A stretch of 64,000 nt of DNA from Porticoccaceae bacterium. GTDB taxonomy: Bacteria > Pseudomonadota > Gammaproteobacteria > Pseudomonadales > Porticoccaceae. Under the pieces are notes generated by a model. The model worked only from the letters and a program-made list of their open reading frames with translations. It made no database searches and had not been told where the DNA came from. The stretch is from assembly GCA_018069525.1 (NCBI GenBank), contig JAGPUQ010000026.1:62001-126000 (forward strand). Direction: 5' to 3'. Below are positions 17,880 through 27,585 of this stretch, piece after piece. The position numbers were made by a program, and so were the translations under genes. Each line of letters begins with the position of its first letter. Positions within the stretch are counted from its first letter, which is position 1.

Positions 17880-18677
17880 TCACTGCCGTAAATCCTTGGG
17901 GTTAAAGACAAGTAAAAAGCTGCGAAATTCCCTGTCAAACAAGGCCAAATCCTGTTTTGCCAGTTCTGCTATTTTTTCAAAGCGATCCACCTTGCGCACC
18001 GCGCGCTCGGCGGAGTAGTCAAAAGCTTCGTTACCACTGGATTTCACAATCGTGACCGAAACCACTCGACCCGTGGGGACCAGCTGAATAGCTAACTCCA
18101 CTATCATGCCTCGGCGCGCGCTAGACGGCCGACTCCAGTTATTGGATACCCGATCATTAATATAACTACTATAACTACCAATGAGCTGGGCATCTTCCTC
18201 CGAATCCAAAAATGCCTGCTCTTCATCCATAGCCGCTAATAGTTGATCTTCGCGCAGCTTGTTTTGCTGGGCCAGCTTTTCTTTGGCGACTTTGTCTTTC
18301 GCGGCCTTATCTTTAGCGGCCTTGTCCTTGGCTGCTTTATCTTTAACGGCCTTGTCTTTTGCCGCTTTTGCTTTCGCGGCAGTCGCTCGGCTTTTTTTCT
18401 CGAGCCGCGCCTGCTCCTGTATCCGCTGCTGCTTTAGTTCCTGCTCTTTACGTTGCTTTTCTGCGCGGTCTTGCGCCGGTTTAATGGGTGCTTTGGTTTG
18501 CGGTACAGGGCGTGCTTTGGGTTTTATCTCCAACAGTGTGGCCTCAATATATTGTGGCCGCACTATTTTTCTCAGTTCAGGTTCACCTTGCCAGCCAACA
18601 ATGAGCACTAGTAACAAGACCCCGTGCAAGACAGCGCTAAAGCACACGCCTGCCGAATAACTCAACCACTTATCCAT
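17880..18677 (-). CDS. tolA: TolA, inner-membrane energy-transducing arm
   Basis: TolA carries force from TolQR to TolB/Pal across the periplasm. The 265-residue protein has one N-terminal TM (about 10-28), a long lysine/alanine/glutamine-rich helical domain about 50-150 and a small C-terminal domain (ISNNW-like RVSNNWSRPSSARRG). In the helix a 15-bp unit encoding KDKAA/KAAKD repeats in tandem around 18286-18375. Shorter than E. coli TolA (421 residues) because the helical arm is short. Confidence 0.93.
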   Translation of the reverse strand: MDKWLSYSAGVCFSAVLHGVLLLVLIVGWQGEPELRKIVRPQYIEATLLEIKPKARPVPQTKAPIKPAQDRAEKQRKEQELKQQRIQEQARLEKKSRATAAKAKAAKDKAVKDKAAKDKAAKDKAAKDKVAKEKLAQQNKLREDQLLAAMDEEQAFLDSEEDAQLIGSYSSYINDRVSNNWSRPSSARRGMIVELAIQLVPTGRVVSVTIVKSSGNEAFDYSAERAVRKVDRFEKIAELAKQDLALFDREFRSFLLVFNPKDLRQ

Positions 18678-18684
18678 GCTTTGC

Positions 18685-19128
18685 TTACCGACCCGGCACG
18701 AGTGGCTCCGTCACCAGGCCCACGCTAGCGGCTCCCGCGCCTTGAAGCTCCGACATTAGGTTGACCACGGCACCGTAATCGACTCGAGTGTCGCCCCACA
18801 CCAACACCGGGGTTTCGGGCTGCTCGCGCAATACTTTGCCGACTTTGTCCACGATATCGGCAAGGGTTTGCGCCTGGCTTTCGTCATTACTGCCGTTACC
18901 GATATCGAGGTAGTAACTGCCGTCGTCCTTAATGGACACCACCAGGGGTTCTTTGTCTTTTTCTTCCAGCGGCTTGGACAGCGCCTGGGGCAACGTTACT
19001 TTTACACCTTGCATTAGCAAGGGCGCAGTCACCATAAATACAATCAACAATACCAACATCACATCGATGTAGGGCACCACATTGATCTCGGCGACCAGCT
19101 TGCGTTTTTTGCTCTTTTTAAATGACAT
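18685..19128 (-). CDS. tolR: TolR, proton-channel B subunit
   Basis: ExbD/TolR family, 147 residues: a short basic cytoplasmic tail, one TM with the proton-carrying Asp in VPYIDVMLVLLIVFM (D22), then a periplasmic domain. Four bases after tolQ and seven before tolA. It is the local reference for the Asp-bearing helices in the VWA proteins at 41-43 kb. Confidence 0.96.
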   Translation of the reverse strand: MSFKKSKKRKLVAEINVVPYIDVMLVLLIVFMVTAPLLMQGVKVTLPQALSKPLEEKDKEPLVVSIKDDGSYYLDIGNGSNDESQAQTLADIVDKVGKVLREQPETPVLVWGDTRVDYGAVVNLMSELQGAGAASVGLVTEPLVPGR

Positions 19129-19132
19129 TCAA

Positions 19133-19837
19133 TCAGGCTTCGGACTGGCTGCTGTGCACACGACGGTGAAGAATGCTGGAAAATTCCTCGGCAAAGGTCT
19201 CATAGGCGCTTTGTAAACCTTCGGCATTCGCGGCAAAACGATTGTAGGCGAGTACCGCCGGGATGGCAGCGAACAGACCCATGGCCGTGGCGATTAAGGC
19301 TTCGGAAATACCTGGGGCGACTACGGCCAAAGTAGCCTGCTGCACCATGGCCAAACCACGGAACGACTGCATAATCCCCCACACTGTGCCAAACAGACCA
19401 ATGTAGGGGCTTACGGAAGCCACACTGGCTAAAAATGGCAGGTGGGTGTTGAGTTTCTCTTCTTCTCGGGACAGGGCAATACGCATCGCCCGCTCGGTGC
19501 CTTCAACGATGGCTTCGGGATCGACACCGGCTTGCTGGTTGAGCCGATTAAACTCGCGGAAACCGGCGCGAAATACGCCTTCGACGCCACCAATGCGCCC
19601 TTCGGGCAGATTTTTTGCACGCCCCCCGCCATCGCTAAATAAGCGATTTAAATCCACACCGGACCAAAAGGTGTTTTCAAATTCTTTTAATTCACTACTG
19701 GCCTTTCTCAGGTAAATACCTCGTTGCACGATCATTACCCAGGACATCACCGATGCACCAAGTAAAATCAGCATCACCATTTTTACCGGAATAGTGGCAC
19801 CGATAACCAGTGCCCATAAAGAAAGTTCCTGCGTCAC
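19133..19837 (-). CDS. tolQ: TolQ, proton-channel A subunit
   Basis: MotA/TolQ/ExbB family, 234 residues, three TM helices, with the channel signature SPYIGLFGTVWGIM. Starts at GTG 19837 behind AGGGGG. With TolR it converts proton flow into force on TolA. Spacing of 83 bp from ybgC contains a GTGTT-rich tandem repeat. Confidence 0.96.
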   Translation of the reverse strand: MTQELSLWALVIGATIPVKMVMLILLGASVMSWVMIVQRGIYLRKASSELKEFENTFWSGVDLNRLFSDGGGRAKNLPEGRIGGVEGVFRAGFREFNRLNQQAGVDPEAIVEGTERAMRIALSREEEKLNTHLPFLASVASVSPYIGLFGTVWGIMQSFRGLAMVQQATLAVVAPGISEALIATAMGLFAAIPAVLAYNRFAANAEGLQSAYETFAEEFSSILHRRVHSSQSEA

Positions 19838-19860
19838 CTAAGCCCCCTGATCCTGCATTA

Positions 19861-19904
19861 TGTGTTCTGACTGTGTTGTGCGCCTGTGTTGTGGCTGTGT
19901 TCGC
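19861..19904. repeat. Degenerate CTGTGTTGTG repeat upstream of tolQ
   Basis: Four copies of a roughly 10-bp unit containing TGTGTT, between ybgC and tolQ. Confidence 0.6.
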
Positions 19905-19920
19905 CTCACCCGATTAACAT

Positions 19921-20319
19921 TTAGCCAAACACTTTATTGATAAACTCTACCGGCATGGCCACCGGTTTCATGGTGCGGCGATCCGCGCAGGCCACTTTGA
20001 CCTCGCCTTCACACAACAGTTCGCCACCCCGCAGTACCCTTTGTTTAGCCACAAAATAGGCGCGGCCATGCTCGACGCCCTCTGCGGTAACCAGCAGATC
20101 GTCGTAAATTCGAGCCGACTTGCGATATTTGATCGACAGCGAGTGCACCACAAAAATCTGATGCTCTCCCCAAAATGCAGGATTCTCAAAACCCAGGTCA
20201 CGCAACCACTCCGAACGGGCGCGCTCCATGTATTTTAAATAATTGACGTAGTAGACGATGCCCTGGGCATCGGTATCTTCAATATAAACTCGGATTGGCA
20301 GTTGAAATTCGGCACTCAT
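19921..20319 (-). CDS. ybgC: Acyl-CoA thioesterase YbgC
   Basis: Hot-dog fold thioesterase of 132 residues, with the catalytic segment EDTDAQGIVYYVNYLKYMERARSEWL seen as EDTDAQGIVYYVNY near residue 12. It opens the tol-pal cluster in most gammaproteobacteria and acts on acyl-CoA, perhaps in phospholipid turnover. It follows ruvB by 2 bp, so it is likely coupled to it. Confidence 0.94.
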   Translation of the reverse strand: MSAEFQLPIRVYIEDTDAQGIVYYVNYLKYMERARSEWLRDLGFENPAFWGEHQIFVVHSLSIKYRKSARIYDDLLVTAEGVEHGRAYFVAKQRVLRGGELLCEGEVKVACADRRTMKPVAMPVEFINKVFG

Positions 20320-20321
20320 AC

Positions 20322-21425
20322 TTACAGTAAATCCTTTTGCTCGACAGTGCTTCCGGCTGATGAAGAACTGCCTGTTGGTGAGGGCTCGGGGGCCTGCGAC
20401 AGGCTAGTAAGTTCGGCAATGCTGCTGGGTACCTGCAAACCAAAGTGCTGATAGGCCAGACGGGTAACGACGCGCCCCCGTGGCGTGCGCATTAAATAGC
20501 CCTGCTGAATCAAGTAGGGTTCGAGGACATCTTCAATGGTATCGCGCTCCTCGCTCAAAGCCGCCGCAAGGCTATCGACACCCACCGGACCGCCGTCAAA
20601 TTTCTCAATAATGCTTAGTAACAAACGACGATCCATATGATCGAAACCAAAGCGATCGACGTTGAGCATGTCGAGAGCTTTGTCTGCGATGCCGACCGTA
20701 ATCTGACCATCGGCTTTGACCTCTGCGTAGTCCCGCACTCGCCGCAACAAACGGTTGGCAATACGCGGCGTTCCCCGGGAACGCTGGGCGATCTCTGTGG
20801 CCCCTTCGGCGTCTATGACAATTTCCAGGATGTGGGCGGAACGACTAACAATGGTTGCCAGCTCCTCGACGCTATAAAACTCCAGGCGCTGCACAATGCC
20901 AAAGCGATCGCGCAGCGGGGAGGTCAATAAACCCGCACGGGTGGTTGCACCCACCAGGGTAAACGGCGGCAAATCGAGTTTAATAGAACGCGCCGCCGGA
21001 CCTTCACCAATCATAATATCGAGTTGGTAGTCTTCCATGGCCGGATAGAGAATTTCTTCTACGACCGGACTTAAGCGGTGGATTTCATCGATAAACAGCA
21101 CATCGCCGGGTTCGAGGTTGGTCATAATGGCGGCGAGATCACCGGCTTTTTCCAGCACCGGACCGGAAGTGGTTTTTAAATCCACCTCCATTTCGTTGGC
21201 GATAATGTGGGCCAGCGTGGTTTTACCCAGCCCCGGCGGGCCAAATACCAGGGTGTGATCGAGGGCTTCCCCGCGAGCGCTAGCTGCACGGATAAAAATA
21301 TCCATCTGCTCCCGCATGGCAGCCTGGCCAACATAGTCCTTGAGACTTAATGGCCGCAGAGCGCGGTCGAAGCGTTCTTCCGGAACGGAGCTTTCTGGGG
21401 CGATCAAACGATCGGTTTCTATCAT
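20322..21425 (-). CDS. ruvB: Holliday junction branch-migration ATPase RuvB
   Basis: AAA+ motor of 367 residues: Walker [11 protein letters not shown], Walker [10 protein letters not shown], sensor GATTRAGLL and the C-terminal winged helix with RTPRGRV. A serine/glutamate-rich tail of about 30 residues extends beyond the usual end. Works with RuvA to migrate junctions in recombination repair. Confidence 0.97.
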   Translation of the reverse strand: MIETDRLIAPESSVPEERFDRALRPLSLKDYVGQAAMREQMDIFIRAASARGEALDHTLVFGPPGLGKTTLAHIIANEMEVDLKTTSGPVLEKAGDLAAIMTNLEPGDVLFIDEIHRLSPVVEEILYPAMEDYQLDIMIGEGPAARSIKLDLPPFTLVGATTRAGLLTSPLRDRFGIVQRLEFYSVEELATIVSRSAHILEIVIDAEGATEIAQRSRGTPRIANRLLRRVRDYAEVKADGQITVGIADKALDMLNVDRFGFDHMDRRLLLSIIEKFDGGPVGVDSLAAALSEERDTIEDVLEPYLIQQGYLMRTPRGRVVTRLAYQHFGLQVPSSIAELTSLSQAPEPSPTGSSSSAGSTVEQKDLL

Positions 21426-21567
21426 AATTCGCTATTAGTCCGCATTAGCAGTCCACATCCACTTGAGCTGCCTACCGGCAAAGTCCTTAGGACTTAGACC
21501 TTAGGTAAGGCATGAGAAGGTATTAAACGACGGCCTGGCAACCAACGCCAAGCTTAGCGCGGACACC

Positions 21568-22185
21568 TTATTTTTTCACCATGCTTTTTAAGGCAAGCCG
21601 GATTAAGGATTCGCTGGTCAGCTCGCTTAAATCTTGGTCTTTGATACAGACATTGATCATTTTCGCCGCGTCCTGAGGTTTATAGCCCAGGGAGGACAAC
21701 GCGCTTTCGGCTTCCTGCACGATGTCGGCTATACCGGGCTGGGTAATATTTCGATTCCAGGTGGCCTGATCTCGAGGCGTACTGCCGCCCAGCGTGTCGC
21801 GCATTTCAATCAATAAGCGCTCCGCGGTTTTCTTGCCCACCCCCGGTAATTTGATCAGCTCGGCGGTATCCCCGGTTTGTACACAAGTGACGAAATTGGC
21901 GACCGTCATGCCGGACAACACCGCCAACGCCATTTTAGGGCCAACCCCGTTGACCTTAATTAAGGAGCGAAACAAGTGCCGTTCGGCAACGTCGTCAAAA
22001 CCATAAAGCTGCTGGACATCTTCACGAACCACAAAGTGAGTGTAAAGGCTGATTTCTTTGCCAGACTCTGGTAATTCAAAGAAGGTATTCAGCGACACCT
22101 TGACCTCGTAGCCGAGGCCCTGCACATCAATTAACAATTCGGGGGCTTGTTTTTCCAGCAAAATACCGCGGATCGATCCTATCAC
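21568..22185 (-). CDS. ruvA: Holliday junction DNA-binding protein RuvA
   Basis: 205 residues: OB domain at the N-terminus (MIGSIRGILLEKQAPELLID), two helix-hairpin-helix motifs (VNGVGPKMAL, LPGVGKKTAERL) and a C-terminal RuvB-binding three-helix domain. Starts at GTG 22185 with an AGGAG ribosome site. The 142-bp gap to ruvB is longer than usual and may hold a separate promoter. Confidence 0.97.
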   Translation of the reverse strand: MIGSIRGILLEKQAPELLIDVQGLGYEVKVSLNTFFELPESGKEISLYTHFVVREDVQQLYGFDDVAERHLFRSLIKVNGVGPKMALAVLSGMTVANFVTCVQTGDTAELIKLPGVGKKTAERLLIEMRDTLGGSTPRDQATWNRNITQPGIADIVQEAESALSSLGYKPQDAAKMINVCIKDQDLSELTSESLIRLALKSMVKK

Positions 22186-22209
22186 TCTAAACTCCTGTGT
22201 GGGTCGCTG

Positions 22210-22725
22210 CTAGCGCAAGCGGCCACGGGCAAACCGTGTACCGGGGCTGATAGCGTTTAATTTAAGACTGTTAGCGTGGCAAATTGCCACGGCGAGAGCA
22301 TCGGCGGCGTCTTCGGCGGGGACAGCCGGTAGTTTTAACAAGCGCTTTACCATCTGCTGAACCTGTTCTTTGTCCGCAGCACCGCTACCCACCACGGCTT
22401 TTTTAACGGTGCGGGCGCTGTATTCGGACACCGGCAAATCGGCGTTAACACCGGCCACAATGGCCGCACCCCGAGCTTGCCCAAGCCGCAGCGCGGCACG
22501 GGGATCGCGGGCAAAAAATACGTCTTCGATGGCCATTTCATCCGGATTATGGCTAGCAATCAACTCGCTAACGCTATCAAAAATCACTTTCAAACGCGCG
22601 GGCAACTCAGCTTCGGGCATGCGGATCACACCACTGGTCAGATAATCTTGCTGGGCGCCAGTCACCTTAATAAAACCGAAGCCGGTGCGCCGGGAGCCGG
22701 GATCAATACCCAGAATAATGGTCAT
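22210..22725 (-). CDS. ruvC: Crossover junction endonuclease RuvC
   Basis: RNase H-fold resolvase of 171 residues. The catalytic acidic residues are visible: D in [14 protein letters not shown] in MAIEDVFFA, and the paired D in [14 protein letters not shown]. Cleaves junctions held by RuvAB. First gene of ruvCAB. Confidence 0.97.
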   Translation of the reverse strand: MTIILGIDPGSRRTGFGFIKVTGAQQDYLTSGVIRMPEAELPARLKVIFDSVSELIASHNPDEMAIEDVFFARDPRAALRLGQARGAAIVAGVNADLPVSEYSARTVKKAVVGSGAADKEQVQQMVKRLLKLPAVPAEDAADALAVAICHANSLKLNAISPGTRFARGRLR

Positions 22726-22848
22726 TGCTATACCTTAATTACCAGGGGCGGCGGTGCCCTCGTGCCGTACTCTCTGCTGCACCTTTATACTGTACAGTGA
22801 TAGCGATTTTTTCCATAGCCTTGAACCGACTTTCGCCGCCAAACTGAG

Positions 22849-22872
22849 CAAAAAAAAGCGGCCTAAGGCCGC
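22849..22872 (-). terminator. Terminator after the small acidic protein gene
   Basis: On the minus strand GCGGCC-TTA-GGCCGC followed by TTTTTTTT. It closes the yebC/small-protein transcripts and separates them from ruvC. Confidence 0.8.
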
Positions 22873-22901
22873 CTTGATCGATCACTGTAATGTTCCAGCG
22901 A

Positions 22902-23153
22902 TTATTTGTCTTCAGAAGGCTCTTCCGCAGCCGCTTCTTCAGTAGCTTCTTCCGCGCTTTCTTCAGCAACTTCTTCTACAACCGGTGCAGGTTCAGGGGC
23001 TTTTTCCGCAGGCGCGGCAATCAAACCTTCGGCTAACAGAATTTTAACTTTATCTTCCTGATTGACCGGCGTGCCTTTGTTACTCTGAACCGCATAACGG
23101 CCCGAACGCTTTTGATACACGGTATATTGATCGGTATTTTTAACGACTTTCAT
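22902..23153 (-). CDS. Small conserved protein with acidic tail, unknown function
   Basis: 83 residues: a compact basic N-terminal half (KNTDQYTVYQKRSGRYAV) and a C-terminal half of alanine/glutamate repeats (EEVAEESAEEATEEAA). Charged, soluble, no signal peptide. Similar small proteins with a YTIYQKRSGRYAV-type start are, as far as I recall, widespread in gammaproteobacteria with no known role. The polar tail has the character of a disordered anionic segment and could mimic nucleic acid; that is speculation. Good open frame with terminator directly downstream. Confidence 0.7.
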   Translation of the reverse strand: MKVVKNTDQYTVYQKRSGRYAVQSNKGTPVNQEDKVKILLAEGLIAAPAEKAPEPAPVVEEVAEESAEEATEEAAAEEPSEDK

Positions 23154-23269
23154 TGATAATTAACTCCCGGTGTTGTGTTGTGGTGCAGTGTTTAATGTAT
23201 TTAATGCGTGAAGCAGGTGACTCGCGCGACTTTCGGCTTTATCCAAATTCTGTCTCGCGGCCGTAAAAA

Positions 23270-24016
23270 TCAATCGAGCTGTTCTAAAATTTCGATGGCA
23301 ATATCGGCATTGGTGTAGACATTTTGCACATCATCCAAATCTTCCAGATGCTCGACCAAACCAATAATTTTTTCAGCGCCCTCCTTATCCAGCGGCACCG
23401 TCAGCGAGGCAATACGCGTGACTTCCGCATCCTCAGGTGCCAGATCGGCAGCAATCATCGCAGCATTTACTTCGGCGAAGGTTTCCCAGGCCGTGATCAC
23501 GTCGATGGAGCCATCGTCGTTGCTGGTGACGTCATCGGCACCGGCTTCGAGGGCAACTTCCAGGACAGTATCTTCATCGCTACCGGGCGCATAACTTAGC
23601 TGCCCGACTTTATTAAACAGGTATGCCACCGAGCCGTCCGTGCCCAAATTACCGCCGCGCTTGGTAAAACCATGACGCACATCGCCCACTGTGCGATTAC
23701 GGTTGTCCGTTAGGCACTCCACCAATACCGCGACTCCGCCGACGCCGTAACCTTCGTAAGTGACCTCTTCATAATTCTCACCTTCGCCACCACCGGCACC
23801 ACGCAGAATGGCTTTTTCGACGGTGTCTTTTTTCATATTGGCACCGAGTGCCTTATCAACCGCAGCGCGCAAGCGCGGGTTGTCGTCGGGATTGGGGCCA
23901 CCGGCCTTGGCGGCGACCACCAGCTCGCGAATTAATTTGGTGAACACCTTGCCGCGCTTGGCATCCTGCGCCGCTTTACGGTGTTTGATGTTAGCCCACT
24001 TACTGTGTCCGGCCAT
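23270..24016 (-). CDS. yebC: YebC/PmpR (TACO1) family protein
   Basis: 248 residues from [21 protein letters not shown], the invariant family N-terminus; an in-frame ATG ten codons upstream (24046) is not favoured. Further family segments are [11 protein letters not shown] and [23 protein letters not shown]. The family was described as transcription regulators and more recently as factors that relieve ribosome stalling at proline-rich stretches. Located between aspS and ruvC as in many proteobacteria. Confidence 0.96.
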   Translation of the reverse strand: MAGHSKWANIKHRKAAQDAKRGKVFTKLIRELVVAAKAGGPNPDDNPRLRAAVDKALGANMKKDTVEKAILRGAGGGEGENYEEVTYEGYGVGGVAVLVECLTDNRNRTVGDVRHGFTKRGGNLGTDGSVAYLFNKVGQLSYAPGSDEDTVLEVALEAGADDVTSNDDGSIDVITAWETFAEVNAAMIAADLAPEDAEVTRIASLTVPLDKEGAEKIIGLVEHLEDLDDVQNVYTNADIAIEILEQLD

Positions 24017-24147
24017 GGTAGTTGCTACTCCGACGAATCTGTACATGATGCTATTTAATATAGCCGTGCTGGTTCAGGTTATGTTGTTTTCTTTAGCAAA
24101 GCTCAGGCGTCATTTTTTTACATAATCCCTTAACTTTACTCTGCACA

Positions 24148-25959
24148 TCATCCCTTAGCTTTATTCTGTACATCTTCCCGCACATTGATACTCAGCTCGC
24201 GCAGCTGTGTTTTTGCCACCACGCCGGGGGCATTGGTCATCACACACTGGGCTGACTGGGTTTTCGGGAAGGCGATAACATCGCGAATCGACTCCGCAGC
24301 CACCATTAACATCACGATACGATCCAGCCCAAAGGCCAAACCACCGTGGGGCGGACAACCGTATTTGAGCGCATCGAGTAAGAAGCCAAACTTCTCCCGC
24401 TGCTCCTGCTCGTCGATACCCAGAATATCAAATACCACTGCCTGCATGTCTGGTTGGTGGATACGTATCGAACCGCCGCCCAGCTCCGTGCCATTAAGCA
24501 CCATGTCGTAGGCCTGCGACAGTGCAGCTCCCGGGTTAGCTTTCAGTGTAGCAACATCGCAAGAGGGCGCGGTAAAGGGATGGTGTAAGGATGTCCAGGC
24601 GCCCTTGCCGTCCTCTTCAAACATGGGGAAATCCACTACCCAGAGTGGTGCCCATTCGCAAGTATATAAATCCAGATCCGCACCCAGCTTGCAGCGCAAG
24701 GCACCCAGGGCCTCGGATACCACGGTGGCCTTGTCGGCCCCGAAGAAAATCAGATCACCATTTTCTGCACCCAGCCGGTCCATAATTTGCTGCCGGACAT
24801 CAAGGGGTAAAAATTTAACGATAGGCGACTGCAGTCCCGCTTCCATATCGCTGACATCGTTGACCTTGATATAAGCCAGCCCCCGGGCCCCATAAATACC
24901 GACAAATTCGGTGTAGCCATCGATCTGCTTCCGCGTGAGGCTGTTGCCACCGGGTAGCTTCAGAGCGGCAACCCGCCCTTTCGGATCGGCGGCTGGGCCA
25001 GCAAAGACTTTAAATTCCACTTCAGCCATTAAATCGGCAACATCGACCAATTCCAGTGGTATACGCAAATCGGGCTTATCGCTACCGTAGCGGGTCATGG
25101 CCTCGGCATAGCTGATTCGCGGAAAGTCGGCAAACGTCACATCGAGCACACTGGCAAACAACTGACTTACCATGGTCTCGGTGACCGCCATGATGTCGTC
25201 TTCTTTAACAAAAGACGCCTCAATATCAATTTGGGTGAACTCGGGCTGACGATCCGCGCGCAAATCTTCGTCGCGAAAACATTTGGCCACCTGGTAGTAC
25301 TTATCAAAACCCGACACCATCAATAACTGCTTAAACAGTTGTGGCGACTGAGGCAGTGCAAAGAAATGGCCGGGATGGGTGCGGCTCGGCACCAGATAGT
25401 CCCGCGCACCCTCGGGCGTGGCCCGAGTCAGGATGGGCGTTTCAATATCGAGAAAGCCCTGAGCGTCGAGAAAATTGCGAATAGCGCTGGTGACTTTAGC
25501 GCGCAAATACAAATTGCGCTGCATTTCGGGGCGACGCAAATCCAGATAGCGATGACGCAGACGTACGTCTTCACCGACCTTTATATGCTCATCCAACTGA
25601 AAGGGGGGAGTCTCCGAGGTATTCAGAATTTCAATAGCGCTAGCATAGACTTCGATCTCGCCGGTTTTCATCTCCGCATTAACGGTCTCCGGCGAGCGCG
25701 CACGTACCCGACCCTGCACCTGCAGTACGTATTCACCGCGCACTCGGTCGGCAATTTGGAACTGCTCACCGCAATCGGCATCGAACACCACTTGCACGAT
25801 ACCCTCGCGATCCCGCAGGTCGATAAAAATCACCCCACCGTGGTCGCGACGACGATCCACCCAGCCGCACAGGCTGACCTGCTGATCAATTTGCTCAGCG
25901 CCAACATCACCGCAATAGGAAGTACGCATAGGGGAGGTGCTCTCTCTGGTCTTGCTCAT
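24148..25959 (-). CDS. aspS: Aspartyl-tRNA synthetase
   Basis: Class II synthetase of the bacterial type, 603 residues: OB anticodon-binding domain ([23 protein letters not shown]), catalytic core with motif 2 ([19 protein letters not shown]), bacterial GAD insertion, and motif 3 ([13 protein letters not shown]). The start overlaps the fmdB-like stop as ATGA (25959-25956), which supports this ATG; the second ATG ten codons later ([10 protein letters not shown]) fits the usual family start and is an alternative. Confidence 0.97.
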   Translation of the reverse strand: MSKTRESTSPMRTSYCGDVGAEQIDQQVSLCGWVDRRRDHGGVIFIDLRDREGIVQVVFDADCGEQFQIADRVRGEYVLQVQGRVRARSPETVNAEMKTGEIEVYASAIEILNTSETPPFQLDEHIKVGEDVRLRHRYLDLRRPEMQRNLYLRAKVTSAIRNFLDAQGFLDIETPILTRATPEGARDYLVPSRTHPGHFFALPQSPQLFKQLLMVSGFDKYYQVAKCFRDEDLRADRQPEFTQIDIEASFVKEDDIMAVTETMVSQLFASVLDVTFADFPRISYAEAMTRYGSDKPDLRIPLELVDVADLMAEVEFKVFAGPAADPKGRVAALKLPGGNSLTRKQIDGYTEFVGIYGARGLAYIKVNDVSDMEAGLQSPIVKFLPLDVRQQIMDRLGAENGDLIFFGADKATVVSEALGALRCKLGADLDLYTCEWAPLWVVDFPMFEEDGKGAWTSLHHPFTAPSCDVATLKANPGAALSQAYDMVLNGTELGGGSIRIHQPDMQAVVFDILGIDEQEQREKFGFLLDALKYGCPPHGGLAFGLDRIVMLMVAAESIRDVIAFPKTQSAQCVMTNAPGVVAKTQLRELSINVREDVQNKAKG

Positions 25960-26297
25960 TTCGCGCCCGTGGCCGAAGCCGCGTCTGAAGCAGGTTTAGG
26001 TTTAACATCGCTACTGCTTGATTTTTCGCTCTTAGAGCCTGTGCTCTCCGCTTTAGCCGAGGCCGCAGTGCTTCCACCACTACCGTCGTCACCCACTAAA
26101 TTACGTTTTTTATCGCCGGTCTTAAAGTCGGTTTCATACCAGCCGCTACCACTGAGGCGGAACGCGCTGGCGGTCAACTGCTTGTTCAGCTCCGGTTTTC
26201 CGCAAGCCGGACATTCGGTCAACCGTGGATCGGCAACTTTCTGGATGACTTCCAGCTCGTGACCACAGGATTGACAAAGATATTCATAAATAGGCAT
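25956..26297 (-). CDS. FmdB-type zinc-ribbon protein
   Basis: 113 residues: an N-terminal zinc ribbon [20 protein letters not shown]...CPACG with two CxxC pairs, then a serine/alanine/lysine-rich tail ([14 protein letters not shown]). This is the CxxC_CxxC_SSSS family commonly found just before aspS. Translationally coupled to aspS by a 4-bp ATGA overlap. Role unknown; a regulatory or chaperone-like zinc protein is usually suspected. Confidence 0.88.
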   Translation of the reverse strand: MPIYEYLCQSCGHELEVIQKVADPRLTECPACGKPELNKQLTASAFRLSGSGWYETDFKTGDKKRNLVGDDGSGGSTAASAKAESTGSKSEKSSSSDVKPKPASDAASATGAK

Positions 26298-26712
26298 GGC
26301 GCTAAACCTCTAAACTTAATACTGTCTTAGCTCGACTGAATGTTTGTGCTGATGTCTCTAAAAAAAGGAGCCCATCGATCAACAGCAACACAAATGCGGC
26401 GCGCATTATACCTCGCACCTTGCTCTCTCGAAACTGCTATTCGTTAGGAACACCCCTCCGGCAGTACCGTAAAGCCGATTTTTTTCCGAAAAAAACAGCC
26501 CTCTCGACAAAAATCACTTGCGACAGCTTTTTTAATGCTTTATATATGCGTTCAGGTTAGGCAGTTTTGCCGGTATCAGCGTTCGATTAACGCTTATAGC
26601 AGCACACGAATCCACCTTAACCGGTAATTTTTAAGTCGAATAATTCGAAACTAAACCGCTTGTGAATCGGCAAGCACTAATAAATAACACCACAATTAAA
26701 GGGAATCTCTTC
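26298..26712. other. Divergent spacer between fmdB-like and HU-like genes
   Basis: A 415-bp AT-rich spacer. It contains a good plus-strand sigma-70 promoter at 26518-26546 for the HU-like gene, giving a leader of about 160 bases. The promoter of fmdB-aspS must also lie here but I see no clear match. No other gene. Confidence 0.6.
26518..26546 (+). promoter_or_regulatory. Sigma-70 promoter of the HU-like gene
   Basis: TTGCGA, 17 bp, TATATA, with an AT-rich stretch upstream (CCGATTTTTTTCCGAAAAAAA at about 26475-26495) that could act as an UP element. Expected start near 26553. Confidence 0.5.
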
Positions 26713-27156
26713 ATGGCCGCCAAAAAAACCACCAAAAAAGCACCCGCAAAAAAAGTCGCTGCTAAAAAAGCACCCGCGAAAAAGAAAGCCCCAGTGAAAA
26801 AGAAAGTAGCTAAGAAAGTAGCAGCTCCTGCTCGCAAAGTTACCGCGATTCAAAAGAAATTCACCAAAACCCAAACCCTCTCTGAGATTGCCGATAATAC
26901 CGGCCTGACCAAAAAGCAGGTGTCTTCGGTATTGGATGAGCTCAGCACCGTTATTGAGCGCCACATCAAAACACGCGGTGCCGGTGAGTTTACCCTGCCT
27001 GGCATGATGAAAATCAAGACGGTAAAGAAACCTGCTCGCAAAGCACGTAAAGGCGTAAACCCCTTTACTGGCGAGGCAACTGTGTTTAAAGCACGCCCTG
27101 CCAGCACAGCAGTTAAAATTCTAGCCTTGAAAGCCCTCAAAGATATGGCTAACTAG
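26713..27156 (+). CDS. HU-like DNA-binding protein with lysine-rich tail
   Basis: 147 residues starting at MAAKKTTKKAPAKK (ATG 26713; an in-frame start at 26662 has no support). The first 50 residues are KKAPAKK/KKVAAK repeats, like eukaryotic H1 tails or AlgP. The rest is an HU-like domain: LSEIADNTGLTKKQVSSVLDEL, then GEFTLPGMMKIKTVKKPARKARKG and NPFTGE. It probably compacts DNA in the nucleoid. Monocistronic, with its own promoter and terminator. Confidence 0.88.
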   Translation: MAAKKTTKKAPAKKVAAKKAPAKKKAPVKKKVAKKVAAPARKVTAIQKKFTKTQTLSEIADNTGLTKKQVSSVLDELSTVIERHIKTRGAGEFTLPGMMKIKTVKKPARKARKGVNPFTGEATVFKARPASTAVKILALKALKDMAN

Positions 27157-27247
27157 GAAAGATATTAGCAAAGACAGCTAGTTGAGATAGCGGGTAAAGG
27201 CAGCATTAGTAGTAATGCAATGCTGCCGATTACTTCGTAAGCAGTTC

Positions 27248-27283
27248 TTATATAGCCCTTATATAGCCTCTTATATAGCTCTT
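27248..27283. repeat. TTATATAGCCC repeat, three copies
   Basis: Three copies of CTTATATAGCC/CTCTTATATAGCT in the 3' region of the HU-like gene, just upstream of its terminator. Confidence 0.65.
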
Positions 27284-27292
27284 TGCACTCTA

Positions 27293-27318
27293 AGCCCCGG
27301 TCTTTCCGGGGCTTTTTT
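27293..27318 (+). terminator. Terminator of the HU-like gene
   Basis: Perfect 8-bp stem AGCCCCGG / CCGGGGCT with loop TCTTT and a T6 run. Confidence 0.92.
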
Positions 27319-27334
27319 ATGCCCAGCTCTTTAC

Positions 27335-27436
27335 GGGCTCTAGGCAGTTTATTCGCTCTAGGCAGTTTTCTCGCTTTAGGCAATTTATCCGCTTTAGGCT
27401 CTTATCCACCTTAGGCTGTTATCGACTTTAGGTAAG
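27335..27436. repeat. Six-copy 17-19-bp degenerate tandem repeat
   Basis: Units resemble CGCTTTAGGCAGTTTATC, with the core (T)TTAGG or CTAGG retained in each of six copies while the ends drift. It lies between the terminator and proS. Confidence 0.75.
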
Positions 27437-27585
27437 ACATGCTCACTTCTGTGGACATCCAGCGCTAAAGACTCGCGTAGATTCGTTAAGCCCCGTAAAA
27501 TGATCTGGCAACAGCCTCATACATTAATCCCAATACGGTAAGCCCTGTTGTTATACCCCTCTCCCACTGACGGAACCCGAACCCC

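Larger units (their letters stand above)
27157..27585. other. Spacer between the HU-like gene and proS
   Basis: 429 bp holding the HU-like gene terminator (27293-27318) and two tandem-repeat families: TTATATAGCC units at 27248-27283 and a six-copy 17-19-bp array at 27335-27436. No gene is supported. Confidence 0.65.

Noticed and set aside
25339-26262. 307-codon plus-strand open frame
   Set aside because: Lies antisense to aspS and fmdB-like genes, composition follows their codon positions, and it has no domain motif.
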